A stretch of 64,000 nucleotides of DNA, from contig NZ_JAHLNO010000019.1 of assembly GCF_018916875.1 (NCBI RefSeq), positions 620,001-684,000 of the forward strand, written 5' to 3'. Both the position numbers and the translations under genes were made by a program. Below, in pieces: positions 16,564 through 26,526 of this stretch. The notes beneath the pieces were generated by a model. It saw only the letters and a program-made list of their open reading frames with translations, did not search any database and was not told the DNA's origin. Source of the DNA: Virgibacillus proomii. GTDB lineage: Bacteria; Bacillota; Bacilli; Bacillales; Amphibacillaceae. The number at the start of each line of letters is the position of its first letter. Position 1 is the stretch's first letter.

Positions 16564-19074
16564 ATGGCTGGAATATTACAGAAAATTTTTGGCGATGGTA
16601 ATCAACGACAATTGAAACGATTGCAGAAAATCGTTGATAATATTGAAGCATTAGAGCCGGAATATGAAAAACTGTCTGATCAAGAACTACAAAACAAAAC
16701 AGAAGAATTTAAAACAAGATATAAAGATGGGGAATCACTCGATGATCTGCTTGTTGAAGCTTATGCAGTTGTCCGCGAAGGGTCTAAGCGTGTATTAGGT
16801 ATGCGTCCTTTCCAAACGCAGTTAATGGGAGCAATTGCTCTTCATGAAGGAAATATTGCAGAAATGAAAACTGGTGAAGGGAAAACATTAGCATCGACAA
16901 TGCCTGCTTTTTTAAATGCAATTTCTGGAAAAGGAGTTCATATTATAACCGTTAACGATTATTTGGCTAGCCGTGATGCTAAAGAAATGGGTGTTCTCTA
17001 TGAATTTCTTGGATTAACAGTCGGTCTTAATGGTAATGGGCTGTCAAAGGAAGAAAAGCGTGAAGCGTATCAATGCGATATTACGTATGGGACAAATAAT
17101 GAGTTTGGTTTTGACTATTTACGAGACAATATGGTTTTATATAAGGAACAAATGGTACAGCGTTCTCTAAACTTTGCCATTATCGATGAGGTGGACTCCA
17201 TTTTAATTGATGAGGCAAGAACACCGTTGATTATTTCCGGATCTGCTAAAAAATCAGCTAATTTATATCAGCAAGCAAACGCCTTTGTAAATACACTCTC
17301 GAAAGATGATTACTCCTATGATGAAAAGACAAAAGGAGTACAGCTTACCGAAGAAGGAATTAATAAGGCTGAACGATATTTTGCTGTTGAAAATCTGTTC
17401 GATTTAAAGCATGTTTCGTTAACACATCATATAAATCAAGCACTAAAAGCACATATTTCGATGCATCGGGATGACGACTATGTCGTAGAAGATGGTGAAG
17501 TAATTATTGTCGACCAATTTACAGGTCGTTTAATGAAAGGACGTCGATACAGCGATGGACTACATCAAGCTATCGAAGCAAAAGAGGGACTGCAAATACA
17601 AAATGAAAGTATGACATTAGCTTCCATTACCTTTCAAAACTTCTTCCGCATGTATAACAAGCTTGCCGGGATGACCGGTACTGCAAAAACAGAGGAAGAA
17701 GAGTTTAGGAATATATATAATATGGATGTTATTGCAATTCTAACGAACAGACCAGTTATTCGACAAGACAAGCCCGATTTAATTTATAAAACAATGGAAG
17801 GCAAATTTAAAGCAGTCATTGAAGAAATTAAACGAAGACATGAAACCGGACAACCTGTACTTGTTGGTACAGTTGCTGTTGAGACATCTGAGTTGATTTC
17901 TAAAATGTTGAAAAGAGCCGGCATCAAGCATGAAGTGTTGAATGCGAAAAATCATTTTCGTGAGGCAGAGATTATCGAAAATGCTGGTCAACGCGGTGCA
18001 GTAACAATTGCTACAAATATGGCCGGACGTGGTACCGATATTAAACTAGGAGAAGGTATTGTTGAACTAGGTGGACTTGCTGTTATTGGTACGGAGCGTC
18101 ATGAATCGCGAAGAATTGACAATCAGTTGCGAGGTCGTTCAGGTCGACAAGGAGATCCTGGAGTGTCTCAATTTTATTTGTCCATGGAAGATGAATTAAT
18201 GCGTCGATTTGGTTCGGATAATTTACGATCTATGATGGATCGTTTAGGAATGGATGATTCTCAGCCGATTGAAAGTAAGATGGTTTCCCGTGCTGTAGAA
18301 TCTGCCCAAAAGCGTGTAGAAGGAAATAACTTTGACGCACGTAAAACGGTTCTAGCCTATGATGATGTATTACGAGAACAGCGTGAAATTATTTATAAGC
18401 AACGTTTTGAAGTCATTGAAGCTGATGATGAGCTTCGAGAAATTGTTGAAAATATGATTTCATCCACAGTGGAGCGAGTTGTTACCGCCCATACACAAGA
18501 TGATGACGAGGACAACTGGGATTATTCATCCATCGTTGAATTCGTTCAAGGAAACTTGTTGAATGCAAATCAAGTTACAGAAGATGATCTGAAAGGCAAA
18601 GATCAAGAAGAAATTATCGAGTGGATTATGGACAAAGTAAAAGCTAGCTATGATGAAAAAGAACAAGAGCTAACAAAAGAACAGATGCGTGAATTTGAAA
18701 AGGTCATTGTGTTACGTACGGTTGATACGAAATGGATGGATCATATTGACCAGATGGATCAGCTTCGCCAAGGTATTCATTTGCGAGCGTATGGACAAAA
18801 CGATCCGCTTCGTGAATATCAGTTAGAAGGTTTCGCAATGTTCGAGGAAATGATTAAAAGCATTGAAGAAGAAGTTTCCAAATATATTATGAAAGCAGAA
18901 ATACGCGATAATTTACAACGGCAAGAAGTTGTTAAAAATACACAAGCTATTTCTGGTGGACAAGAAGAGAAAAAGAAAACACGCAAACCATTTGTAAAAA
19001 AGCAAGATATCGGCAGAAATGATCCTTGCCCATGTGGAAGCGGGAAAAAATATAAAAATTGTCATGGTAGATAA
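16564..19074 (+). CDS. secA: SecA, preprotein translocase ATPase
   Basis: Motor that drives unfolded preproteins through SecYEG at the membrane. The 836 residues include the Walker [10 protein letters not shown] near 100, the Walker [16 protein letters not shown] near 208, the preprotein cross-linking domain, the second nucleotide-binding domain with [11 protein letters not shown] and [11 protein letters not shown], and the C-terminal zinc-binding motif [19 protein letters not shown] at 16564 with GTAGAGGTG upstream fits the family start [10 protein letters not shown]; an upstream in-frame start lies in the family D repeat. Confidence 0.98.
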   Translation: MAGILQKIFGDGNQRQLKRLQKIVDNIEALEPEYEKLSDQELQNKTEEFKTRYKDGESLDDLLVEAYAVVREGSKRVLGMRPFQTQLMGAIALHEGNIAEMKTGEGKTLASTMPAFLNAISGKGVHIITVNDYLASRDAKEMGVLYEFLGLTVGLNGNGLSKEEKREAYQCDITYGTNNEFGFDYLRDNMVLYKEQMVQRSLNFAIIDEVDSILIDEARTPLIISGSAKKSANLYQQANAFVNTLSKDDYSYDEKTKGVQLTEEGINKAERYFAVENLFDLKHVSLTHHINQALKAHISMHRDDDYVVEDGEVIIVDQFTGRLMKGRRYSDGLHQAIEAKEGLQIQNESMTLASITFQNFFRMYNKLAGMTGTAKTEEEEFRNIYNMDVIAILTNRPVIRQDKPDLIYKTMEGKFKAVIEEIKRRHETGQPVLVGTVAVETSELISKMLKRAGIKHEVLNAKNHFREAEIIENAGQRGAVTIATNMAGRGTDIKLGEGIVELGGLAVIGTERHESRRIDNQLRGRSGRQGDPGVSQFYLSMEDELMRRFGSDNLRSMMDRLGMDDSQPIESKMVSRAVESAQKRVEGNNFDARKTVLAYDDVLREQREIIYKQRFEVIEADDELREIVENMISSTVERVVTAHTQDDDEDNWDYSSIVEFVQGNLLNANQVTEDDLKGKDQEEIIEWIMDKVKASYDEKEQELTKEQMREFEKVIVLRTVDTKWMDHIDQMDQLRQGIHLRAYGQNDPLREYQLEGFAMFEEMIKSIEEEVSKYIMKAEIRDNLQRQEVVKNTQAISGGQEEKKKTRKPFVKKQDIGRNDPCPCGSGKKYKNCHGR

Positions 19075-19076
19075 TA

Positions 19077-19111
19077 AAAAGCACTCCCATTTTTTGGATG
19101 GGGAGTGCTTT
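19077..19111 (+). terminator. Terminator after secA
   Basis: AAAGCACTCCCAT pairs with ATGGGGAGTGCTTT around a short loop, just after the secA stop. It separates secA from prfB. Confidence 0.85.
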
Positions 19112-19185
19112 CCTTCCACTTTCTGATAAAATGTGCATGGGTTTAACAAAATAAAAATCAGTAGACAATGTTTGAGGTGATTGAA

Positions 19186-20287
19186 TTGGAATTAGTTGAA
19201 ATTAAAAATGAATTAGATAAGATGCGTAATCGAATTAATGATTTTAGGGGGTCTCTTTGACTTAGAAGCCAAAACAGCTCGGATTAAGGAATTAGAACTG
19301 CAAATGACTACTCCTGGTTTTTGGGATGACCAAGATAAAGCACAACAAATTATTAATGAAGTAAACCATTTAAAAGAAAATGTGAACAGCTTTTCTGAAC
19401 TAGAGACAGAGCATGATAATTTAGTAGTATCTCATGAGCTTGTGAAGGAAGAAAATGATCAGGAATTATTTGATGAATTAATTGAAGAACTTCAGCAATT
19501 GCGAAAAAAACTGAATGATTTTGAATTACAAATTTTATTAAGCGAACCGTATGATCAGAATAATGCAATTTTGGAGCTTCACCCAGGAGCTGGTGGTACG
19601 GAGTCTCAGGATTGGGGCAGCATGTTATTAAGAATGTATCAGCGCTGGGCAGAGAAGAAAAATTTCCAAGTAGAGACAATACACTACTTAGCTGGTGATG
19701 AAGCTGGAATAAAGAGTGTAACATTGCTTATTAAAGGGCATAATGCGTATGGTTATTTAAAAACGGAAAAAGGTGTCCATCGATTGGTCCGCATATCGCC
19801 ATTCGATTCTTCTGGAAGACGTCATACATCATTTGTCTCTTGTGATGTTACCCCTGAATTTAACGATGATGTGGATATTGAAGTAAAACCAGAGGATATT
19901 AAAATCGATACGTATCGGGCTAGCGGAGCAGGTGGTCAACACGTAAACACTACAGATTCTGCTGTTCGAATTACCCATATTCCGACCAATATCATAGTGA
20001 CATGTCAGAATGAACGTTCACAAATAAAAAACCGAGAATCAGCCATGAAAATGTTAAGGTCAAAATTATACCAACTAGAAATTGAAAAACAACAGCAGGA
20101 GTTAGCCGAGATTCGTGGTGAACAAAAAGAAATTGGCTGGGGCAGTCAAATTCGCTCTTACGTATTCCATCCATATTCGATGGTGAAGGATCATCGTACC
20201 AATTTAGAAATTGGTAATACACAATCCGTAATGGATGGCGATATTGATCCATTTATCGATGCCTACTTACGTCAGCAAGTAAATTAA
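19186..20287 (+). CDS. prfB: Peptide chain release factor 2, with programmed +1 frameshift
   Basis: Reads UGA and UAA stop codons and releases the peptide. Translation starts at TTG 19186 (GAGGTG upstream), runs 24 codons to CTT, meets an in-frame TGA at 19258-19260, and shifts +1 to GAC (19259-19261). The signal AGGGGG...CTT TGA C is the classic autoregulated site. The joined product is 366 residues, the same as B. subtilis. The anticodon-like SPF motif and the catalytic GGQ (in SGAGGQHVN) are both present. Confidence 0.97.
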
Positions 20288-20312
20288 AGTGGAGTATAGA
20301 TCTCCACTTTAT
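20286..20312 (+). terminator. Hairpin after prfB
   Basis: AAAGTGGAG and CTCCACTTT pair over a 7-base loop right at the prfB stop. The T run is short, so it may be a weak terminator. Confidence 0.6.
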
Positions 20313-20557
20313 GTCTAACGTAATTTTCCTTCTAGAAAAATCATTCGAAAATGCATATCCCGGCAACAAAAGGCATGTTTCTAATGACTATGAATTTTTT
20401 CATAAATTAGTCACAATTAGCTTCTGGCATTGATATGACTGCTTCAGCCATCAACCAGTAGCAATATTTGGTATTTGAAAGAGTTTTAAAAGCGATAGAA
20501 TCAGTTATAATAGAGTTGATGAATTATTAATCAATTTTCTGTTAGGGGGATTAAACT

Positions 20558-20926
20558 ATGAAAAAGTGGCTATTAGCAATGCTTTTTGGCTCGGCATTAG
20601 TGCTAGGTGCATGTGGGGGCGGCGATGATGACGATGCATCAAAGGAGCCAGCTGATAAAGGAGATGCTAATACGGAAGAATCTGCTGAAAAAGGCGGTGC
20701 TGTAGATACCGCTGCAGCTGAAGAAGTGTATGAAAATAATTGTGCAAGCTGTCACGGTGCAGACTTATCAGGAGCGAATGGTCCAGATTTAACGAAGGTT
20801 GGTTCAAAGCTTTCTTCTGATGAAATTGCTGACATTATTGAAAACGGCCAAGGAAGTATGCCTCCAGGTATGGCAGAAGGTGATGACGTTCAGTTACTTG
20901 CAAGCTGGTTGGCAGAAAAGAAATAA
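20558..20926 (+). CDS. cccB: Lipoprotein cytochrome c (cytochrome c551-type)
   Basis: Small electron carrier anchored outside the membrane. The 122-residue protein has a lipoprotein signal peptide with lipobox LGAC (Cys 19), an acidic Asp/Glu-rich linker to residue about 55, the heme-attachment motif CASCH near residue 63, and the axial ligand methionine in SMPPGM near 105. GGGGGATTAA precedes the ATG. It sits between prfB and ftsEX, the cccB position in B. subtilis. Confidence 0.92.
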   Translation: MKKWLLAMLFGSALVLGACGGGDDDDASKEPADKGDANTEESAEKGGAVDTAAAEEVYENNCASCHGADLSGANGPDLTKVGSKLSSDEIADIIENGQGSMPPGMAEGDDVQLLASWLAEKK

Positions 20927-20940
20927 TTGTAAATAAAAAC

Positions 20941-20984
20941 AAAGCCTGCTTGATGGTTGTGAAATCATGAAGCAGGCTTTTTAT
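20941..20984 (+). terminator. Terminator after cccB
   Basis: AAAGCCTGCTT pairs with AAGCAGGCTTTTT; GAT/ATC inside the loop can extend it. Confidence 0.9.
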
Positions 20985-21335
20985 TGTTAAGAAAGTGCAG
21001 ACGTAGAATTACAGTCGTAAAAATAATTTGGACTGATTAAGTTCTTTTAAGTGTACAGCATATATACACAGATGAATTTCATCATAAAGAAAGTAAACAT
21101 CAACTTTATCGTTTTTAAGGGTGAACTAGGTAAGCGTCAATTCAAGTCCACCTTCTATTCATATATTAACCGTGGCATAAGCTTCTTAGAAAATGTTATT
21201 TTAGGAGGTTTTGCGATGGAGTCATCAAACAAAAGAATGGTTTTGGCTTCATTATCGTAGATTAGAACAAGGAAAGTTCCAGTAGCCTTCCGAACAGGAT
21301 ACCACGACGATGAAAATCAACGAGCACCAACTTCG
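20985..21335. other. Spacer before the IS66 remnant
   Basis: About 350 bp without a supported gene. An AGGAGG at 21204 precedes a 14-codon frame that stops at TAG near 21260. The frame after it continues into the IS66-like tail, so this stretch may be decayed transposase sequence, but I cannot align it by eye. Confidence 0.35.
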
Positions 21336-21536
21336 ATGGCTGCTAGATGGATTACCGATACACCAGAATCAAGCGCCATTATTGATAGTATTGTGGAAAC
21401 AGCTAAAGAAAATGGATTAAATCCATTTGAATATTTGAAGTATCTATTTGAGCAGTCGCCCAATATCGATATACCAAACAAAGAGTTGGTTACCAACTAT
21501 ACCATTGCATTGTCAAAGTACAAAATAAATACTTAA
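21336..21536 (+). pseudogene. Remnant of an IS66-family transposase, C-terminal end
   Basis: The frame encodes SAIIDSIVETAKENGLNPFEYLKYLFEQ-type sequence, which matches the conserved C-terminal element of IS66 TnpC proteins, where a segment like ETAKANGLNPYxYL is followed by the last residues. Only about 60 residues are left; the catalytic DDE domain is gone. The call is from memory of the motif. The piece lies between cccB and an IS3-type element. Confidence 0.7.
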
Positions 21537-21602
21537 CCAAATTATAAACAAACCCACGCCCGAAATATGAAGTGACCCCTTGTAAAGGACATTAAAAAAA
21601 AC

Positions 21603-22500
21603 CTAGGCTTTTTTAAGAAGGTGATTTCTGTATTGAACAGGGGTCATCTTTTTAAATTCCATTGGTATCTGTAGTAATTGTAATAGATCATATATTGTTT
21701 AATTTCTTTTTTTAACTCATCTAAAGTTGTACATGCTTTAATAGAGGCTTCATCTTTAAGATGGCCAAAAAATGATTCTTGAGAGGCGTTATCCCAGCAG
21801 TTTCCTCTTCTAGACATAAACTGGCGTAACCCCAACTTTTTCACTAATTTTTGAAAGATAGGGTGTGTATAATGCACTCCCTGATCCGAGTGAATCAAGG
21901 CGTCTTTTGCTTTCTTAAAGTTTTTGTTCTGTTTTAACTTCTTAAGAGTGTCTGTAGCTAAATCCAATGTCATACAATCCGATACATGATAAGCTAAAAT
22001 TTCACCGGTTGAACCATCTTTAATGGTCGATAAGTAGGCTCTCAGCCCTTTGCCGAAATGAAGATAAGTGATATCAGTAAGGAGTACCTTTCCTGGAATC
22101 CCTTGCTTAAATTGTCTTTTTAGTAGGTTTGGTACAACGCGATGTTCCTGGGTAGCTTTCATCATTCGTCTATAAGGGTTTGCCTTTCGAATGGGGCAAG
22201 TAATACTGTACTTCTTCATAATGCGTCGAATGCGTTTCAAATTGTAGACAACACTAAATTGACCCGCCAAAGTCATTTTAATTTGACGTGCCCCTTTCTT
22301 TCGGCCTTTAAAATTAAAAGCTTTTAAAATAATCTCCTTTCCCAATCTCATCCTTTTCATCTCTTCGCTTTCTTTGTTCTTGTGACTTAGCTGAAAAATA
22401 TTGATAATAGCCACTTCTAGAAACACCTGCTATTTCACATAGGTATCTCACCATATAGTTTAATTTATATTTTTCAATCACTAAACGAATAAGTACATAC
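21603..22500 (-). pseudogene. IS3-family transposase OrfB, two frameshifts
   Basis: The rve-type catalytic core is present: the first Asp in LLTDITYLHF, the second in LIHSDQGVHY, and the Glu in NASQESFFGHLKDE. Two breaks show. Near 22336-22337 an extra base turns GGGAAAGAGATT into GGGAAAGGAGATT, splitting the HTH part (KYVLIRLVIEKYKL...) from the core. Near 21649-21653 one base of an A run (reverse strand) is missing, so the frame ends NLKR-stop; restoring it gives NLKKMTPVQYRNHLLKKA, the expected family tail. The element is therefore unlikely to move by itself. Confidence 0.85.
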
Positions 22501-22519
22501 TTTTAGCTAGGGGGAAGCT

Positions 22520-22933
22520 CTATTTCCTCATCCCCCTTTCTGCAAAACGAATCTTTTTTAAAAGTTCATTTTCCGCCTTTAGTAAGTTAATTTGTGCTTC
22601 TAAGCGAGCATTTTTCTCTTCCAGGGTAAGTTCTGTTTCTTTTGGGCGCCCGGAATTTCCTGCCCTAGTGTCACGTAAACCATTTATCCCGTTCATTTTA
22701 TAAGCTTTTTGCCATCTTTTACTCGCTGAATAAATTCTCTCTGTTCCCAAAACTTCAACATCAAAGCCACATTGTTCAAATATATCTCTTGTTAATTTTC
22801 CTTTCTCTTTTTCAGCAATAAAAATATGTTTAAATTTATCTGTATAAGTAATTCCTTTTGAACTTACAGATTTAACGTATTTATTAGTTGATAGCTGCTT
22901 GATCTCTTTCTTTGTGAAAATCTTTTTACTCAT
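22520..22933 (-). CDS. IS3-family transposase OrfA (helix-turn-helix)
   Basis: DNA-binding part of the IS3 transposase; normally joined to OrfB by a -1 frameshift. The 137-residue frame is intact, with HTH segments (EKGKLTRDIFEQCGFDVEVLG near 40-60; ASKRWQKAYKMNGINGLRD near 70-88) and a C-terminal leucine-zipper-like stretch (EEKNARLEAQINLLKAENELLKK). A ribosome site is not obvious. It can no longer produce a full OrfAB because orfB is broken. Confidence 0.85.
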   Translation of the reverse strand: MSKKIFTKKEIKQLSTNKYVKSVSSKGITYTDKFKHIFIAEKEKGKLTRDIFEQCGFDVEVLGTERIYSASKRWQKAYKMNGINGLRDTRAGNSGRPKETELTLEEKNARLEAQINLLKAENELLKKIRFAERGMRK

Positions 22934-23053
22934 TATTTTTCCATCTCCATGTTTCTCTAATTGTGTTCTTTATTATACAAAAAAGTACCCTATAGGTAGA
23001 CTTTTTTTCATGTCTACTCTATAGGGTACACTTTAAATTTAATAGGTGTGGGT

Positions 23054-23344
23054 TATTTTACGTTTACTGAACTGGATCAAAAAGGATACTGCAGTAAATG
23101 AAATGAAAATTCGTTACGGAAGGTATATTTAAATAATAGAAATAGGTAAATATACCCTTGACAATACTAAATATAACAAAATATTACGCAAAACACCGAC
23201 TATTGAAATGTAAATGTAATAATTTTATGTCTAAAAATCGTGGCGAAAGATGTTATAATAGGGTTTGAAACTCATAAGGGTTAATTATATTAATAGAAAC
23301 TACAACCAAGAATCAACAACTAATGGATAAAGGTGATTTTACAG
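23054..23344. promoter_or_regulatory. Spacer with candidate -10 box for ftsEX
   Basis: About 290 bp with no gene. A TATAAT at 23254-23259 is well placed for ftsE but has no convincing -35 box. Confidence 0.4.
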
Positions 23345-24031
23345 ATGATACAGATGAAAGATGTACATAAAGTATATGATAACGGTGTTACGGCATTAAG
23401 TGGCATAAACATAGATATTAAACGCGGTGAATTTGTTTACATAGTTGGACCAAGCGGTGCAGGGAAATCTACTTTTACGAGGCTGATATTTAGAGAAGTA
23501 AAACCAACGCAAGGGACTATTTATGTGAACTCTGTAAATATTAATGAGCTAAAAGAGAAAAAAGTTCCGTTTCTTCGCAGAGATGTTGGAGTTGTTTATC
23601 AGGATTTTAAACTATTGCCTAAACTAACAGTCTATGAAAATGTTGCATTTGCAATGGAAGTTATTGAGTCTCCACCGACTATTATTCGAACTAGAGTGAT
23701 GGAGGTTCTGGATCAAGTAGGTCTAAAACATAAGGCGAGATCGTTTCCTGATGAATTGTCCGGCGGGGAACAGCAACGCGTATCTATTGCCAGAGCAATT
23801 GTTAATCATCCAAAGATTGTAATTGCTGATGAGCCAACAGGAAATCTAGACCCAGATACGTCGTGGGGGATTATGAAAATATTGCAAGAAATAAATGATA
23901 GAGGTACAACGGTTATTATGGCAACACATAGTAAAGAAATTGTTAATACATTCAAAAACCGAGTAGTTGCAATAGAGGGCGGAGTAATTGTTAGAGATGA
24001 ACAACGAGGTGATTACGGCTATGAAGTTTAG
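23345..24031 (+). CDS. ftsE: FtsE, ATPase of the FtsEX complex
   Basis: ABC-type ATPase that with FtsX controls a cell-wall hydrolase at the membrane. The 228-residue protein has Walker A GPSGAGKST near 35-43, the signature LSGGEQQR near 137, Walker B VIADEPTGNLDP near 157, and the H-loop THS near 190. ATG at 23345 is taken because AAAGGTG is well spaced and it matches the family start MIQMKDV; a GTG at 23333 overlaps the ribosome site. It overlaps ftsX by 11 bp. Confidence 0.96.
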   Translation: MIQMKDVHKVYDNGVTALSGINIDIKRGEFVYIVGPSGAGKSTFTRLIFREVKPTQGTIYVNSVNINELKEKKVPFLRRDVGVVYQDFKLLPKLTVYENVAFAMEVIESPPTIIRTRVMEVLDQVGLKHKARSFPDELSGGEQQRVSIARAIVNHPKIVIADEPTGNLDPDTSWGIMKILQEINDRGTTVIMATHSKEIVNTFKNRVVAIEGGVIVRDEQRGDYGYEV

Positions 24032-24914
24032 AACATTATTGCGTCATCTGCGCGAAGGAGTTAAAAGTATTGGCCGTAATGGCTGGATGACAGTAGCTTC
24101 TATAGGTGCTGTTACAACAACATTGATTTTAGTAGCTGTCTTTTTGGCGGTAATGCTTAATCTGAATCAAATGGCTGACAATATTGAAAATGATGTGCAA
24201 ATCGATGTAATGATTGAACCAACGGCTGGTCAAGAAGATATTCAAAATTTGGGAAAAGCGATTCAGCAAATTGCTGGTGTGGAATCAGCTGTTTTTTCTT
24301 CTAAAGATGATGAGTTAAATAAGTTAATTGAAAGCATGGGTGAAGATGGAGAAGCCTGGGAAATGTTTGAACAGGATAATCCGTTAAATCATGTATATAT
24401 TGTCAAAACCAATGATCCTAAAGACACTGTTACCGTAGCGAAGAAGCTTGAGGGAATGGAAAATGTCCAGAAGGTTGTTTACGGTCAAGGGGTCGTAGAA
24501 AGGCTGTTTGAATTTAATAAATATGCAAGAACGGTTGGGCTAGTTTTAATTATAGGATTAATATTTACAGCCATTTTCCTGATTTCTAACACGATAAAAA
24601 TAACGATTATGGCTCGCAGCAAAGAAATTGGCATTATGAAACTAGTAGGGGCAACCAATGGCTTTATTCGATGGCCATTTTTGGTGGAAGGCCTTCTTCT
24701 AGGTGTACTAGGGTCGATTATACCGATCCTCGTAGTCTTTACCGGATATTACTATTTGGAAAATGTCGTTAGTAAGCAAATACGTTATAAGTTTGTCGAA
24801 TTCTTGCCTTATACTCCGTTTGCATTTCAGCTTTCACTAATTATATTAGCAATTGGAGCAGTTATTGGTGTTTGGGGAAGCGTGATGAGTGTTCGGAAAT
24901 ACTTAAAGGTGTGA
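24021..24914 (+). CDS. ftsX: FtsX, membrane subunit of FtsEX
   Basis: Permease-like partner of FtsE that passes a signal to an extracellular peptidoglycan hydrolase. The 297 residues show a cytoplasmic N-terminus (LRHLREGVKSIGRNGWM), a first membrane helix near residues 26-46, a large extracellular domain to about 165, then three more membrane helices near 170-190, 220-245 and 265-290. CGAGGTGAT before 24021 supports this start. Confidence 0.96.
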   Translation: MKFRTLLRHLREGVKSIGRNGWMTVASIGAVTTTLILVAVFLAVMLNLNQMADNIENDVQIDVMIEPTAGQEDIQNLGKAIQQIAGVESAVFSSKDDELNKLIESMGEDGEAWEMFEQDNPLNHVYIVKTNDPKDTVTVAKKLEGMENVQKVVYGQGVVERLFEFNKYARTVGLVLIIGLIFTAIFLISNTIKITIMARSKEIGIMKLVGATNGFIRWPFLVEGLLLGVLGSIIPILVVFTGYYYLENVVSKQIRYKFVEFLPYTPFAFQLSLIILAIGAVIGVWGSVMSVRKYLKV

Positions 24915-25048
24915 GATGTTTTCTATGAACACATAAAAACTTCGCTATTTGAGGTTAACTTGTTAATCAAGGATCATGAGTAGAGATGGCTAACCTCTCT
25001 ACTCATAAAAATAGATTTATATAGCAAGAGGAAGGGGAAGGAATATTA

Positions 25049-26473
25049 ATGAAAAAGTTTCCAGTACTATTATCAACTATGTTAGCAGCTTCTACGATAA
25101 CTTTATCTACGACTTCTATATCCGCTGAGACAACGAATGACCTCAATAAGAAGATTAATGAGCTCGAACAGCAGCAAAAAGAGTTAGAAAATAAAAGAAG
25201 CAATCTTAAAGGTGATTATGATAAAACAGATAAAAAAATTAAAGCTAATCTCAATGAGCAAAATTCTGTAGAAACAGATATTAATTCGCTAGATAAAGAG
25301 CTTGAAACTACGTTGAAACAAATTAAAATGAAAGAGTCCAAGATTGATGAAACAAATAAACAAATGGAACAACTAACAGCTCAAATCGAAAAATTAAAAA
25401 ATGAAATTGCTATTTTACAGGAACGGATTAAAAAACGCGAAGCAATGCTAAAAGATCGATTGCGCAACATTCAAGAGAACGGCGGAGAAATGAAATACAT
25501 AGAAGTGATCTTAGGAGCAAAAAGCTTTGGAGATTTTATCAGTCGTTCCACGGCGGTAAATACAATTATGGATCAAGATAAATCAATTATGGAGCAGCAT
25601 ACAGCGGATAAGGTTACAGTAGAAAAAAATAAAGTAGACGTAGAAAACAAAAAAGGTGAAGTTGAGCAGAAAAAGCGGTCATTGCAAGGACAAAAACAGG
25701 AACTGGTTGCATTAAAAGGAAAATTAAGTGACCAATTATCAGAAAAAGAAACATTAATGGCAAGTCTACAAGATGAGCAAAAAGAATTAGAGCAATACAA
25801 AGTAAGTGTAAAGAAAGAACAGGAAATTCTAGCTAACCAAGCTGCTGCAGCTGAAAAAGCAAAACAGCTTGCGCAAGCGCAAAAAAGTGAATTAGAACAA
25901 TTAGCAAAGCAAAAAGCAGAGCAGCAACAAACGAAGCAATCAAGTAGAGCAGCAAAATCATCAGGTGGAAGTTCACCATCCAACGGCGGATCTTCACCTT
26001 CGTCAGCCAGTTCAAGTCCAAGTGTTTCAACATCTGATTCAAGTTCAACACCTCCAAAGACTGGTGCAGGCTTGAGTTACCCAGTTTCAGCTGGAATTAC
26101 TTCTGGCTATGGTCATCGCTGGGGAGAATTGCATGCAGGGATTGACTTTGGTGTGCCAATTGGCACACCAGTACGGACTGCAGCTCCGGGTGTTGTCATT
26201 CAAACAAATACAGACGGACAACCTGGTATGACTGGCTATGGGAATGTTGTATTAGTTTCTCATTATATTAATGGGGTATCATATACTACGCTCTATGCTC
26301 ATTTAGATAGTATCAATGTAAGCCCAGGTCAGACAGTAAGTGCTGGTCAAGTTATCGGTAGATCTGGCAATACTGGGAATTCTACTGGTCCGCATTTGCA
26401 CTTTGAAGTACATCGCGGTGGTTGGAATGCAGCAAAAAGTAATTCTATTGACCCTTTAAGTATATTGAACTAA
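25049..26473 (+). CDS. Secreted M23 murein hydrolase with coiled coil (EnvC/PcsB-like layout)
   Basis: Cell-wall enzyme expected to cut peptide cross-links, likely switched on by the FtsEX complex encoded just upstream. A signal peptide ends near AETTND (residue 27). Two long coiled coils span about 30-130 and 180-300, followed by a Ser/Pro/Gly-rich linker (310-350) and a C-terminal LytM domain with the zinc ligands HAGIDFG and HLHFEVH. B. subtilis CwlO, the FtsEX-controlled enzyme there, has NlpC/P60 instead, so this is a different catalytic domain on a similar scaffold. Complete at 474 residues. Confidence 0.92.
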   Translation: MKKFPVLLSTMLAASTITLSTTSISAETTNDLNKKINELEQQQKELENKRSNLKGDYDKTDKKIKANLNEQNSVETDINSLDKELETTLKQIKMKESKIDETNKQMEQLTAQIEKLKNEIAILQERIKKREAMLKDRLRNIQENGGEMKYIEVILGAKSFGDFISRSTAVNTIMDQDKSIMEQHTADKVTVEKNKVDVENKKGEVEQKKRSLQGQKQELVALKGKLSDQLSEKETLMASLQDEQKELEQYKVSVKKEQEILANQAAAAEKAKQLAQAQKSELEQLAKQKAEQQQTKQSSRAAKSSGGSSPSNGGSSPSSASSSPSVSTSDSSSTPPKTGAGLSYPVSAGITSGYGHRWGELHAGIDFGVPIGTPVRTAAPGVVIQTNTDGQPGMTGYGNVVLVSHYINGVSYTTLYAHLDSINVSPGQTVSAGQVIGRSGNTGNSTGPHLHFEVHRGGWNAAKSNSIDPLSILN

Positions 26474-26484
26474 ATGAATAATAA

Positions 26485-26526
26485 GAAAAACATCAAGTCA
26501 AATTCAGTTTGACTTGATGTTTTTTC
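26485..26526 (+). terminator. Terminator after the M23 hydrolase gene
   Basis: AAAAACATCAAGTCAAA pairs with TTTGACTTGATGTTTTTT over a 5-base loop. Confidence 0.93.

Larger units (their letters stand above)
21570..23033 (-). mobile_element. Degenerate IS3-family insertion sequence
   Basis: An element of about 1.46 kb. Its ends are imperfect inverted repeats: left AAGTGACCCCTTGTAAAGGAC, right (inverted) AAGTGTACCCTATAGAGTAGAC. Both carry TG/CA just inside. Reverse-strand orfA and orfB are in the usual IS3 order, but orfB has two frameshifts. The right end holds an extra hairpin (AGTACCCTATAG...CTATAGGGTAC, 22983-23030). I see no clear target-site duplication. Confidence 0.85.
21551..23053. other. 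Split terminator-like hairpin flanking the IS3 element
   Basis: AACCCACGCC (21551-21560) and GGTGTGGGTT (23044-23053) can pair over 10 bp with one G·T pair, and the IS3-type element lies exactly between them. The simplest reading is that the element inserted into the loop of a hairpin, probably a terminator of the old IS66 copy or its end. Confidence 0.5.

Noticed and set aside
25573-25983. Cys/Phe-rich frame opposite the M23 hydrolase gene
   Set aside because: Antisense to the coiled-coil coding region; composition reflects the Gln/Lys/Ala codons on the other strand.
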